Source of the DNA: Synechococcus sp. AG-670-F04
Lineage (GTDB): Bacteria; Cyanobacteriota; Cyanobacteriia; PCC-6307; Cyanobiaceae
Assembly (NCBI GenBank): GCA_003211515.1
Contig: QCSN01000021.1
Coordinates: 1 to 32,567, forward strand
Direction: 5' to 3'
DNA: 32,567 nucleotides
Below are positions 24,171-32,097 of the stretch, in pieces. A program made the translations under genes and the position numbers. The notes below the pieces were generated by a model. The model saw nothing but the letters and a program-made list of their open reading frames with translations. It was not told where the DNA came from and ran no database searches. How positions within the stretch are numbered: position 1 is the first letter of the stretch; the number at the start of each line of letters is the position of its first letter.

Positions 24171-25049
24171 TTATTCAGCCAACAAGGAGCTGAAATCCTC
24201 CATCGTCCCCTCTATCGCGTGAAGAGGCCTTCCTGTTGATTTTTGATAGTGGGCAACACTCAACGATTGATTTAAGGATCTTGGAGCATTAAAGTTAGCA
24301 TGCTTAAGCAAAGACTTCTGTATAAGGTTTTGATCTAAATGGAAGTATTTGGCAAACTTACAACCAAATTGATATTTTGAAATCGAAGTTGTACCACTTA
24401 TATGCAGCAATCCGTTGATTTTATAAAGAATCACATGTTCGATCTCCTCCGCCAATTTTAAAGAACTGATGGGAGTAAAATAGGTATCGCCAAAGAGCTT
24501 AATTGATGCCTTATTTTTAAGTGAAGAATAAATCCATTCAACAAGTGTTTTGGAAGGATAAAAACGGTTTACCCCTAATATCGTAGTTCTAATAATTGTA
24601 AAAGGGATCCCGGAGTCAGAAATAAGAACCTCCCCATTCAACTTGGTTTTACCATAAAAGTTGATTGGGGTGGTTAAACTTGACTCGCATGGAAATTTCT
24701 CAGCACCATTAAAAACAGCATCTGTTGAAATATATATTATTCTCTTTGTATAATCATTTCTTTGAGTTAGTTTATGGCAGGATAAAGAATTGACCTTACT
24801 TGCTTCCGTCTGATTATTTTCACAGTAATCAACCTGTGTGATGGCGGCACAATGAACAATTATGTCTGGCTTTGACCAATTTAAAAGGTAATCATAGTTT
24901 TTATTCTTTAAGTCAAACTTTAAATACTTTGATCCCGAATGAACTGAATTTTTTCTGTTACCAGTTAAATACAAGTCAAACTTCCGATCCCATGCTAAGA
25001 TCAGATTACTAGCAAGCATGCCATCTGCACCTGTCAAAAGCACTCGCAT
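24171..25049 (-). CDS. RmlD-like sugar-nucleotide reductase (dTDP-4-dehydrorhamnose reductase family)
   Basis: This 292-residue extended SDR of the RmlD/SDR_e type reduces 4-keto sugar nucleotides. It starts with VLLTGADGMLASNL (3-16), has IVHCAAITQVDYCE (64-77), ISTDAVFNG (107-115) and the catalytic YGKTK (132-136). The LNQSLS element near the C-terminus matches the family's R.(L)N.SLS end. No RmlA, RmlB or RmlC is in the window, so it probably does not make plain L-rhamnose from genes in this segment. It follows the KpsS-like gene by 28 bases in the same operon. Confidence 0.85.
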   Translation of the reverse strand: MRVLLTGADGMLASNLILAWDRKFDLYLTGNRKNSVHSGSKYLKFDLKNKNYDYLLNWSKPDIIVHCAAITQVDYCENNQTEASKVNSLSCHKLTQRNDYTKRIIYISTDAVFNGAEKFPCESSLTTPINFYGKTKLNGEVLISDSGIPFTIIRTTILGVNRFYPSKTLVEWIYSSLKNKASIKLFGDTYFTPISSLKLAEEIEHVILYKINGLLHISGTTSISKYQFGCKFAKYFHLDQNLIQKSLLKHANFNAPRSLNQSLSVAHYQKSTGRPLHAIEGTMEDFSSLLAE

Positions 25050-25077
25050 AATTTAATTAAAGACATTACAATTGGGT

Positions 25078-26649
25078 TCAATCCTTCGAAATCAAGTCAA
25101 AAGGGAAATCCTCCATATTCAATAATCTTATCATAAAAGCATCATAATGTTTAGTTTGATCCTTACGTGAGTCATCAATCAAGGTCCATCTCCCCGGTGA
25201 ATAATTATCTTCTACTGCTGCCATTGGAATACTTATGCATGATGCCAAGTAATAGAGATGTGCGAAAATTTTTGTACGCCTTGCTTGGTCAGGGTCTGCC
25301 AGAGTCTTGTCCAATCTTTTAATTGTACGTTCCAAATTTTCAATAGATTGATGCCAATCATTGTTGTGTGTCGTTAGCTTGCCAAGCTGAGCATCCTTTC
25401 CTAATGATATGCACCTGTTCTTGTGGTACATCATATCAATGAATAAACTTGAGTATGGAACAACACTAAGTGAAGCATTTTTCGACAAAATCGACCAATG
25501 GCATTTGATATTTGGCTCAATAAGTTTAATATTAAAATTCTTACACAGCTTTCTAGCATTATCTAAAAAATAAGTGGCTTCTATAGGGCAGCCAATTTGA
25601 CCAAGATTCGGGTGTTGTCTGACAATCAAATTAAACCCTTGCTTATTACACGCAACAGCAAGTTCCTCAAGATATTTTAATTGGTCGGAGTATGTAAACG
25701 TATCATCAAAAATACATATTTCATCTAGACTTGAGGTATAAAAAATTATTTTTTTGTGCTTATTTTCAATCATGTCTGCTATTGTTGATTCTAATTTAAT
25801 AGTCCCCGTGAAGTCCATAAAGTTTTGTTGGCCACCATGGTAACGTTTGTCCATAAATACACGTAAATTAATTAGTTCATTTCTATTGGTTATCTGTGGA
25901 ATAGTGGTACAATCAATGTCATTGAAATGTTTGTCTATCCATTGCATAAGCGAAAGGGCATCATATGGAACTGTATTCTTTGCTAATCTCCAGTTGTTTG
26001 GAAGTGTTCCTCTTTCGTGCAATATGCAATCAATATTTTTTTGCTTTAATGATGAAAGAATGCCACTATAAGGGTGAAATCTACCATTATACATCAATGC
26101 CAAAGTATTAAAAGCATTTAAAGAATATCTATCGCAGATTTGATCCCAATTTACCATGGACTCTAAGTGGCTTTGATAATAGCTTAAAGCTAAGTTTTTA
26201 TAGCTTAGCTTACTTTGTGTCTCCTGCAATTCTCGTGAACTACTAACCCGATAAATACTGAGCGCCGGAGAAAGAATATTTCTTTTTTCAACCTCACTCA
26301 AGACCTCAAATTCTTCAAACAAGACTTCTCTACTTCCCATAATAAGAGAAGAGTTTTCATCAAATAATTTTGCCTTGATATCAAAGACATCGTGAAATTT
26401 ATTTATTTTTGAGTTATAGCAGTTTTTGCAAATTTTTGAATGATCCCGAGGGTCTACTCGATTTAGCATTTCACATGTATGGTCCAAATATTTATTATTG
26501 CCATTGCAAAAAACTCCTATTGTGACTAGTCTAAGCTTCGACAAACGAGCAAATTGGGAAATATAAAATTCAATCTGATTATGGACATCCCAATCATATC
26601 CAATAAAAAACACCATAAATTTAATCTTTTTCTCCCAGTCGATGTGCAT
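25078..26649 (-). CDS. KpsS/LipB-like capsule polysaccharide transferase (putative)
   Basis: This protein of about 523 residues has an N-terminal part with a conserved-looking cysteine set (Cys about 48, 59, 74 and 77, the last two as CKNC) that could bind a metal. An ILHERGTLPNNWR motif follows about residue 209, then VRQHPNLGQIG (about 343) and SVVPYSSLFIDMMYHKNRCISLGKD (about 396-420). The H-E-R-G and R-Q-H-P-N elements are typical of GT-B-like capsule transferases acting in the cytoplasm. The start may be ATG 26649, ATG 26616 or an upstream TTG at 26667; homology would decide. It is the first gene of the - strand operon and divergent from galE. It shares only the general plan with 14059-15558. 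Confidence 0.65.
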   Translation of the reverse strand: MHIDWEKKIKFMVFFIGYDWDVHNQIEFYISQFARLSKLRLVTIGVFCNGNNKYLDHTCEMLNRVDPRDHSKICKNCYNSKINKFHDVFDIKAKLFDENSSLIMGSREVLFEEFEVLSEVEKRNILSPALSIYRVSSSRELQETQSKLSYKNLALSYYQSHLESMVNWDQICDRYSLNAFNTLALMYNGRFHPYSGILSSLKQKNIDCILHERGTLPNNWRLAKNTVPYDALSLMQWIDKHFNDIDCTTIPQITNRNELINLRVFMDKRYHGGQQNFMDFTGTIKLESTIADMIENKHKKIIFYTSSLDEICIFDDTFTYSDQLKYLEELAVACNKQGFNLIVRQHPNLGQIGCPIEATYFLDNARKLCKNFNIKLIEPNIKCHWSILSKNASLSVVPYSSLFIDMMYHKNRCISLGKDAQLGKLTTHNNDWHQSIENLERTIKRLDKTLADPDQARRTKIFAHLYYLASCISIPMAAVEDNYSPGRWTLIDDSRKDQTKHYDAFMIRLLNMEDFPFDLISKD

Positions 26650-26901
26650 TAGTTTAGCCAAATGCAAAATAATTTTGTAATTACTATCCTACAGCATGAA
26701 CCCATTCATTAAGGATAATGTAGCACGCATGATGTGTTAAAAGATTTGGATGCCAAATTCATCCAATAAATCAAGCCAAAATAAAAGCACACTACACTAA
26801 ATTTATCTTAGCTCAAGAAAATATATAGACCAAACAATATGTTAGAGAGGGATTTGGTTATCCCATGCACTGTTGTAGGATTATTACAGCTTCGAGAACA
26901 G
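26650..26901. other. Divergent intergenic region between the nonulosonate operon and galE
   Basis: This AT-rich spacer of 252 bases must hold the promoters for both the - strand operon and galE. I see T/A-rich -10-like words but none with a convincing -35 partner, and no hairpin. An ATG at 26839 is in frame with galE and would add 21 residues that do not look like the family's N-terminus. Confidence 0.5.
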
Positions 26902-27966
26902 ATGCCCACTATTCTCGTAACAGGTGGCTCGGGTTTTATCGGGAGCCACACATGTATATCTCTACTTAGCTGTGGCTATGATGTAATCATCTTTGATAAT
27001 CATTCAAATAGCAAAGTTTTTCCTTCTTTAGAAGTGGCATCTTTTCTGTCAATTAATAACCCTGATCGCATTAAGATAATTCATGGTGACATTTGTAAGC
27101 CTGATGATATAGAACATGTCTTTCTTGCTTCCGAAAAAATTGATGCTGTCATTCACTTTGCCGGTTTGAAGTCCATTCCAGAATCATTTAAAAACCCTTC
27201 AAAATATTGGTCTACAAATGTTGCCGGTACTATTAATATTCTAAATTGTATGGCAAAGTATTCTTGTGAAAATATTATTTTCAGCAGTAGTGCGACAATA
27301 TACGGTGGTGGGCAAGGCAAACAGATTTCTGAATCTGACTTAATAAACCCTACAAGTCCATATGGATGGACAAAATTTATTTCAGAAAAAATCATTCATG
27401 ATCAACATAAGGCAGCAAAGGAAAGCGCAAATAGTTGCGATGAAACTTCAAAAACGATAAATGCAATTATCCTACGATATTTTAATCCGGTAGGCGCGAT
27501 TAAAAATGGAATCATTGGAGAGTCGCCTCTTTTAAGCGCAACAAATTTATTTCCTACTATCATGAAAGTAATAAATGGCGAAGACAGTCAGCTAAACATA
27601 TTCGGCAACGATTGGCCAACTATTGATGGAACTGGAGTGAGGGATTACATTCACGTAATGGATCTTGCGGAAGGTCATGTCGCTGCTATTAATTACCTTC
27701 TCGCAACTCCAAATTGTTTCATTGAATTAAACCTAGGTACAGGTGTCGGATATTCTGTTCTGCAAGTAATAAATACATTTGAGCAGATAGTTGGTCACGT
27801 TATACCTCATACATTTCATGCAAGAAGGGACGGCGATGTCGCCTCATGCGTAGCAGATTCCTCACTTGCCCGTAAAATATTAAAGTGGAAAGCAAAAAGA
27901 GAGCTCTCAGAAATGTGTTTTGATTCATGGAATTATTGGAGCAAGTATTTGGGTTCAAACTTATAA
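26902..27966 (+). CDS. galE: UDP-glucose 4-epimerase
   Basis: This 354-residue extended SDR interconverts UDP-glucose and UDP-galactose (or the N-acetyl forms). ILVTGGSGFIGSH starts at residue 4, HFAGLKSIPES follows about 86-96, SSSATIYGG about 128-136, the catalytic YGWTK is at 154-158, and the GalE-specific DGTGVRDYIHVMDLAEGH stands about 234-251. I choose ATG 26902, which places the Rossmann motif at the usual distance and has GAG six bases upstream. It heads the rightmost + strand group and supplies a common donor sugar for the glycan. Confidence 0.93.
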   Translation: MPTILVTGGSGFIGSHTCISLLSCGYDVIIFDNHSNSKVFPSLEVASFLSINNPDRIKIIHGDICKPDDIEHVFLASEKIDAVIHFAGLKSIPESFKNPSKYWSTNVAGTINILNCMAKYSCENIIFSSSATIYGGGQGKQISESDLINPTSPYGWTKFISEKIIHDQHKAAKESANSCDETSKTINAIILRYFNPVGAIKNGIIGESPLLSATNLFPTIMKVINGEDSQLNIFGNDWPTIDGTGVRDYIHVMDLAEGHVAAINYLLATPNCFIELNLGTGVGYSVLQVINTFEQIVGHVIPHTFHARRDGDVASCVADSSLARKILKWKAKRELSEMCFDSWNYWSKYLGSNL

Positions 27967-28066
27967 ACTGTTTTCTTGTTGCTACATGAGATATTTTTAT
28001 TCTTTTTTTGATTTGCGCAATTCACTAGCCTAATTATTTTATTGTTTGTTAGAGTGATTGGGCTTT

Positions 28067-28070
28067 GAGG
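28067..28070 (+). promoter_or_regulatory. Shine-Dalgarno GAGG before the second NeuB
   Basis: GAGG ends seven bases before ATG 28078 and supports that start. Upstream, 27967-28066 is an AT-rich 100-base gap with T-runs and no strong hairpin. Confidence 0.55.
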
Positions 28071-28077
28071 CGTTTTT

Positions 28078-29085
28078 ATGTTTTTGATCGGTGAAGCAGG
28101 TGTCAACCACGAGGGTAGCCAGGAAAAAGCTATTGATCTTGTTCGTCAAACGCATGCTGCCGGCTGGAACGCAATCAAATTTCAAACTTATCGATCTTCA
28201 TTTCTTGCTGCACAAGAAAGTCCCTCATACTGGGATTTGTCTGAGGAGTCTGAAACTAGCCAATATCAATTGTTTAAAAAACATGAATGCTTTGATCTTA
28301 ATTGGTACCTTCCAATTATTGAAACTTGTAATGCGGTTGGAATAGAATTTATGACAAGTGTGTTCGATCCATTTTTGGTTGATATCTTCGATCCATATCT
28401 TCAACGTTATAAAATCAGCAGTTCTGACCTAACAAATCATCAGTTAATTAAGATCATTGCAAGCAAGAGTAAGCCAATTATTTTATCGACGGGAGCAAGT
28501 ACTATTGACGAAGTTTCAAAATGTGTCGGCTTGCTTAATGAAAATAAAATTCCTTTATCCAATATAACTTTACTTCATTGCGTTCTTAATTATCCAACTG
28601 AAAGCCGATTGGCGAATATCTCGAGAATTTCATCTATTTCCAAAACTTTTAATTGCGGAGTAGGTTACTCTTGTCATGTCAAAGGAGAAGACAGTGTTGA
28701 AGCGTGTCAAATTGCCCAGGTATTAGGTGCAAGTGTAATCGAAAAGCATATAACTTCTACGCCATTTATGCCAGGCAATGATCACTACCATGCCTTTGAT
28801 TTCAGGATGATGTGCAAATTAAAAGATAACATAGAAAAAACATCATTGCTTTTAGGTAAAGGTTCGGATGACATCGATTCTCAAATTCTCGCACGACAAA
28901 ATGCAAGGAGAGGACTCTACTTCGCAAAAAATCTAAAAGAAGGTGAGATTCTCTCTGAAAATAATGTTGTGTCATTAAGACCCACTCATCAAGGTTTCAA
29001 AGCTGAAGAATTGTGCGGTATAATTGGAAAGACACTCGTTCGTTCTGCAGTGAAAGGTACTCCCATTAGTTCTCAATATTTTTAG
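28078..29085 (+). CDS. N-acetylneuraminate synthase family protein (second NeuB)
   Basis: This 335-residue nonulosonic acid synthase has GEAGVNHEGS (5-14), AIKFQTYRSSF (31-41), YKISSSDLTNH, LSTGASTIDEV, LHCVLNYPT and IEKHITST. A C-terminal SAF domain starts at ARRGLYFAKN. The loop that is usually SDHT reads GYSCHVKGED, so Asp is replaced by Cys while the metal-binding His is kept. It is clearly a different subfamily from the NeuB at 17149-18210, so the locus should make two distinct nine-carbon acids. It is followed by a methyltransferase, a NeuA-like enzyme and a GT2, forming a compact module. The precursor sugar is not evident from neighbouring genes. Confidence 0.9.
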   Translation: MFLIGEAGVNHEGSQEKAIDLVRQTHAAGWNAIKFQTYRSSFLAAQESPSYWDLSEESETSQYQLFKKHECFDLNWYLPIIETCNAVGIEFMTSVFDPFLVDIFDPYLQRYKISSSDLTNHQLIKIIASKSKPIILSTGASTIDEVSKCVGLLNENKIPLSNITLLHCVLNYPTESRLANISRISSISKTFNCGVGYSCHVKGEDSVEACQIAQVLGASVIEKHITSTPFMPGNDHYHAFDFRMMCKLKDNIEKTSLLLGKGSDDIDSQILARQNARRGLYFAKNLKEGEILSENNVVSLRPTHQGFKAEELCGIIGKTLVRSAVKGTPISSQYF

Positions 29086-29094
29086 TTACGGCAA

Positions 29095-29661
29095 ATGTAC
29101 GACCACTCTATGCTTCAAGATCTAGAAGAAGGATGGTTCTTTTATGATCACGCTTGGCTCCTTTTGCATGAACTTATAAAACAAATTAAAGGTTCTTCGC
29201 TCTTGGATGTTGGGTGTGGCACTGCGATAGCCTTATCTATCGTCAAGGCCGTGAAACCTCATCTTTGTGTACAAGGACTGGAGCCTTCCTCTGATGCATC
29301 ACCCATTTGGGGAATGAGAGGGATTGACGTGAAAGTCGGAAGTGCAACTGCCATACCTTTTCAAAATAATGAATTCGACACAGTGATCTCTTCTCATGTC
29401 ATTGAACACATACAAGATGATTTGCTTGCCCTCAAAGAAATCTTACGAGTTGCAAAACAACGTGCCATTATAGTTGTACCATTCGGAAACGTTGACGAAA
29501 AAAATCCCGGCACTCCACACTTACATTATTATAATAGGATAAATTTTAAGAAGTTACTTAATAATGGTATCGGTACAGATCATAAATTACAGTTATATAG
29601 CCTTCCACACCATCATATAGATAATTTAATCGCCATTATTGATAAAACACATCATGGCTAA
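29095..29661 (+). CDS. Class I SAM-dependent methyltransferase (Methyltransf_11)
   Basis: This 188-residue protein has SLLDVGCGTAIAL (about 35-47) as motif I, VQGLEPSSDA as the acidic strand end, and IPFQNNEFDTVISSHVIEHIQDD (about 83-105), the textbook Methyltransf_11 pattern. It starts ten bases after the second NeuB and overlaps the NeuA-like gene by eight. It is likely to methylate the nonulosonate or the growing glycan made by this module. Confidence 0.88.
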   Translation: MYDHSMLQDLEEGWFFYDHAWLLLHELIKQIKGSSLLDVGCGTAIALSIVKAVKPHLCVQGLEPSSDASPIWGMRGIDVKVGSATAIPFQNNEFDTVISSHVIEHIQDDLLALKEILRVAKQRAIIVVPFGNVDEKNPGTPHLHYYNRINFKKLLNNGIGTDHKLQLYSLPHHHIDNLIAIIDKTHHG

Positions 29662-30238
29662 TCATTTATCACTGTTTATGATTGCAAAGAGTTATTCGAC
29701 TCGATTGCCATCAAAAAATCTTCAGGATTTTCAGGGTTCTCCCTTGTATTTATACGGCTTAAAAAAAATGCTGTCATTAAATCTACCAATTTATTTCGAT
29801 AGCGACTCTTCAGAGATGTGTGACCAAGCATCCAAATTGTCGCCATTAATTTCGACTCATATTCGTGATGCACATCTTTTAGATACATCCACACCGAGCG
29901 TGCCAATTTTCCAGTCTATGTATTCATACTTTCACCTTAGCGATGAACGTTCTTCTGTTTTAAACGTACAAGCAAATTCTCCAAACATTGAACTACGCAC
30001 ATTAAAAAAAGCTGCTAACATTTTAAAATATTCAGACACAAATGAGTTGTTATCTATTTATTCATATGATCGCAGTAATAATGGTTCGCTGTGGGGGTTC
30101 TCCTCGTGCCGACTTATGAATTATGGAGATCCCTATGTGCACCTTCCCGATTCGTTTGTCATTGATGATTCGATTGATATCCATACACAAAGAGATTTAG
30201 AGAACTCCTTACTACAAACAACGAATTCTAAAGAATGA
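29654..30238 (+). CDS. CMP-nonulosonate cytidylyltransferase, short NeuA-like
   Basis: This 194-residue protein follows the NeuA plan in short form. SLFMIAKSYSTRLPSKNLQDFQG is the CTP-binding start (usual form ARGGSKGLPGKN), then SPLYLYGLKK, a FDSDSSE strand where NeuA has TDS-E, QANSPNI (usual QPTSP) and a closing DIHTQRDLE. It is about 30 residues shorter than typical NeuA and lacks the glycines of the first loop. It overlaps the methyltransferase by eight bases; I use ATG 29654 instead of a TTG at 29639. It should activate the product of the neighbouring NeuB with CTP. Reduced activity is possible given the changed loop. Confidence 0.78.
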   Translation: MANHLSLFMIAKSYSTRLPSKNLQDFQGSPLYLYGLKKMLSLNLPIYFDSDSSEMCDQASKLSPLISTHIRDAHLLDTSTPSVPIFQSMYSYFHLSDERSSVLNVQANSPNIELRTLKKAANILKYSDTNELLSIYSYDRSNNGSLWGFSSCRLMNYGDPYVHLPDSFVIDDSIDIHTQRDLENSLLQTTNSKE

Positions 30239-30900
30239 AAAGAATCTCAGTCATCATTCCACTGTATAATAATATGTGGTACATTGAAAATTCCATTAAT
30301 TCTTGCCTCGATCAAGTTATCGATGATGACACAGAAATTGAATTAATTGTGGTCGACGATTGCTCAACCGATAATAGTTTCCAAACAGTTCAATCAATGT
30401 TTAACCATTACACAAATGTTAAAATTCTAAAGAATGAGAAAAATCATGGAATTTCTTATACACGTAACAAAGGAATTTTGGCTGCTCGCGGTAGATATAT
30501 ATACTTCCTGGACAGCGACGACTTTATTCATAAAAGAACTTTAGTCACTCTTTCAAATATTATCGAGTCTTTAGATTCACGCTTCATAGGTGTCAAGACC
30601 GATTATATATATGTCGATGATGATGATAAACGATCCGAAAAAATATCATCAGAAGATTATCCCATCGCATGCGGTATCCTTTTTAAAAAATCAATGCTGA
30701 TAAATCTTGGAGGATATAATGTTAATTTACGGTCATTTGAGGAACTAGACCTCTTCGATCGAATTCAAAAATCCGGAAAACTAATAGCTCACGTTCCGGT
30801 TGCTTTTTATCGTTATCGTATGCATCAAGCGAACCATACGAAAAATATAGATGTCCCGTCAGAATACAATAACTATATTAAAGAAAGTAATTCGGAGTAG
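30235..30900 (+). CDS. Family 2 glycosyltransferase
   Basis: This 221-residue GT-A glycosyltransferase has ISVIIPLYNN at residue 4, VVDDCSTDNS (about 39-48), HGISYTRNKGI, and YFLDSDDFI (about 90-98) with the DxD motif. GGYNVNLRSFEELDLFDRI near residue 157 is the acceptor-side ED motif. The start overlaps the NeuA-like stop (ATGA at 30235), making it the last gene of the second nonulosonate module and of the island. Donor and acceptor are unknown. Confidence 0.9.
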   Translation: MKRISVIIPLYNNMWYIENSINSCLDQVIDDDTEIELIVVDDCSTDNSFQTVQSMFNHYTNVKILKNEKNHGISYTRNKGILAARGRYIYFLDSDDFIHKRTLVTLSNIIESLDSRFIGVKTDYIYVDDDDKRSEKISSEDYPIACGILFKKSMLINLGGYNVNLRSFEELDLFDRIQKSGKLIAHVPVAFYRYRMHQANHTKNIDVPSEYNNYIKESNSE

Positions 30901-31222
30901 CTTTTACTTAAATCGAAGTTTTCTTTTTCCACAGATCAATCATGTAATGTTCTTTTGCAAATCATTTACATCTTTCATACTATTTCTAACTTAAAACATC
31001 AAATTAAATGTTAAATATATACGCACGTATTAATTCCACAATTCCTATTAAGCACATGCTCTTAACGCCCTGTACTTAGTTTTTGAACTACCGACTCACG
31101 CTCTTACCTTTGGCAAGCGCAGTATTGAGCCACTCAACTTTTAACGACACTTGTCGTCACAAGTATCCGTTGCTGCAGTCTCAGCGCAATTACTGATGCT
31201 CCAACCAAACTAGATTATTCAC
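30901..31222. other. Non-coding junction between the island and the core genome
   Basis: These 322 bases lie between the last island gene and the end of ribH, and I see no gene in them. The first 170 or so are strongly AT-rich like the island; from about 31,080 the composition rises toward that of the core genes. Two mutually exclusive small hairpins share the sequence at 31144-31164 (ACGAC/GTCGT and ACTTGT/ACAAGT). Neither is followed by a U-tract, so a terminator for ribH is not clear. I see no convincing tRNA or attachment repeat. Confidence 0.6.
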
Positions 31223-31723
31223 CTAATTCGCAGTGCTCAAGGAAACCTTGGGCAACTCCTTCATCAAACTTCCCATCTCCAGCGCCTCCAGCCCATAACT
31301 CCAGCCCAAATTGCTCTTGATCCCCGCACGCTCAAGCGCTTGCTGCATGGTGTCGGTGGTCAGTACCCCAAAAATCACAGGGATGGAGGTATCGCGAGCC
31401 ACAGAGGCAATGCCCTTACTGGCTTCGGCGACAACCACATCAAAGTGGGGCGTATCACCACGGATCACAGCGCCAAGGGTGATCAGCACCTGGTACTTGC
31501 CACTACGAGCCATCTGTTGGGCGACGACCGGAAGCTCAAAGGAACCAGGAACCCATGCCACATCAAGGTGAGTACTTGTCTCAGTTGTATCGATTCCATG
31601 GCGCTTCAGGCAATCCAAACAACCGCTTAGGAGCTTGGCAGTCACTAAATCATTGAAGCGAGCAACAATGACGCCGATTCGCAACGTTGATGCGTCTGTA
31701 AACCGGCCTTCAAAAGTGGCCAT
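31223..31723 (-). CDS. ribH: 6,7-dimethyl-8-ribityllumazine synthase
   Basis: This 166-residue enzyme makes lumazine, the direct precursor of riboflavin, from a ribityl pyrimidine and dihydroxybutanone phosphate. Visible motifs are VIVARFND (18-25), [10 protein letters not shown] (57-66) and [15 protein letters not shown] (83-97) with the catalytic His, then [19 protein letters not shown]. Length and composition are normal for a picocyanobacterial core gene. It lies 64 bases downstream of psbZ on the same strand and is probably co-transcribed with it. Confidence 0.97.
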   Translation of the reverse strand: MATFEGRFTDASTLRIGVIVARFNDLVTAKLLSGCLDCLKRHGIDTTETSTHLDVAWVPGSFELPVVAQQMARSGKYQVLITLGAVIRGDTPHFDVVVAEASKGIASVARDTSIPVIFGVLTTDTMQQALERAGIKSNLGWSYGLEALEMGSLMKELPKVSLSTAN

Positions 31724-31787
31724 CGGGATATGACAGCGAATTCAAAACCCATCGTGGCACCCTCAGAGCACCGCTGAGCTGACGGAT

Positions 31788-31976
31788 TCAGACCACAAAG
31801 AAGCTGACGCCCCAGTTGAGCAGCACCAATGCCACCCAGGCACCACTCCCTAACAGGATGATCCGGTTGGAACGGCCGCTGTCCTCACTGGAGGCGTACA
31901 GCACAGGCACCGCGACAATCAAAGCAAAGGACATCACCACCAGGGCCAGCACAGTGAGGGTGTTGATGATCTGCAT
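31788..31976 (-). CDS. psbZ: Photosystem II protein PsbZ
   Basis: This 62-residue protein with two membrane helices is a small peripheral subunit of photosystem II that stabilises core and antenna contacts in the thylakoid membrane. It begins MQIINTLTVLALVV, has a loop with ASSEDSGRSNR (about 28-38) between the helices, and ends LLNWGVSFFVV. ATG 31976 gives exactly the usual PsbZ length; longer readings upstream in frame are not protein-like. It identifies the host as an oxygenic phototroph. Confidence 0.95.
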   Translation of the reverse strand: MQIINTLTVLALVVMSFALIVAVPVLYASSEDSGRSNRIILLGSGAWVALVLLNWGVSFFVV

Positions 31977-32097
31977 GGGAAGTGTCGCGACACTGAGTCG
32001 ATGCCAGATTCTCCCATGCAACAGAGAAAAGCCATGGATAATTCCAACAGAAGCGTTACAGCCTGTGGTGTGACCGCCTCCCCTGCAGCCTGAAGGG

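Noticed and set aside
24171-24260. Possible frameshift at the 3' end of the RmlD-like gene
   Set aside because: The existing C-terminus has the family-like LNQSLS element and a sensible length; the alternate frame is blocked by a TAG upstream, so a simple frameshift is not supported.
26677-26692. GTA/TAC pair resembling an NtcA site near the start of the - strand operon
   Set aside because: The spacing is ten bases instead of the eight required for GTA-N8-TAC.
26839-26901. Upstream in-frame extension of galE from ATG 26839
   Set aside because: The extra 21 residues are not seen at GalE N-termini, and ATG 26902 places the Rossmann motif correctly.
28027-28064. 8-base imperfect stem (AGCCTAAT with ATTGGGCT, one G-U) between galE and the second NeuB
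   Set aside because: The 22-base loop and lack of an adjacent U-tract make it a poor terminator; it may be chance in AT-rich DNA.
31080-31145. tRNA-like words on the - strand (GAGTGGCTC and a possible TTCAA loop) near the island edge
   Set aside because: No cloverleaf with paired acceptor and T stems can be drawn, so I cannot support a tRNA or a tRNA fragment.
31311-31630. + strand open frames opposite ribH
   Set aside because: They are antisense to a clear core gene and encode low-complexity Ser/Ala/Thr-rich sequence with no motif.
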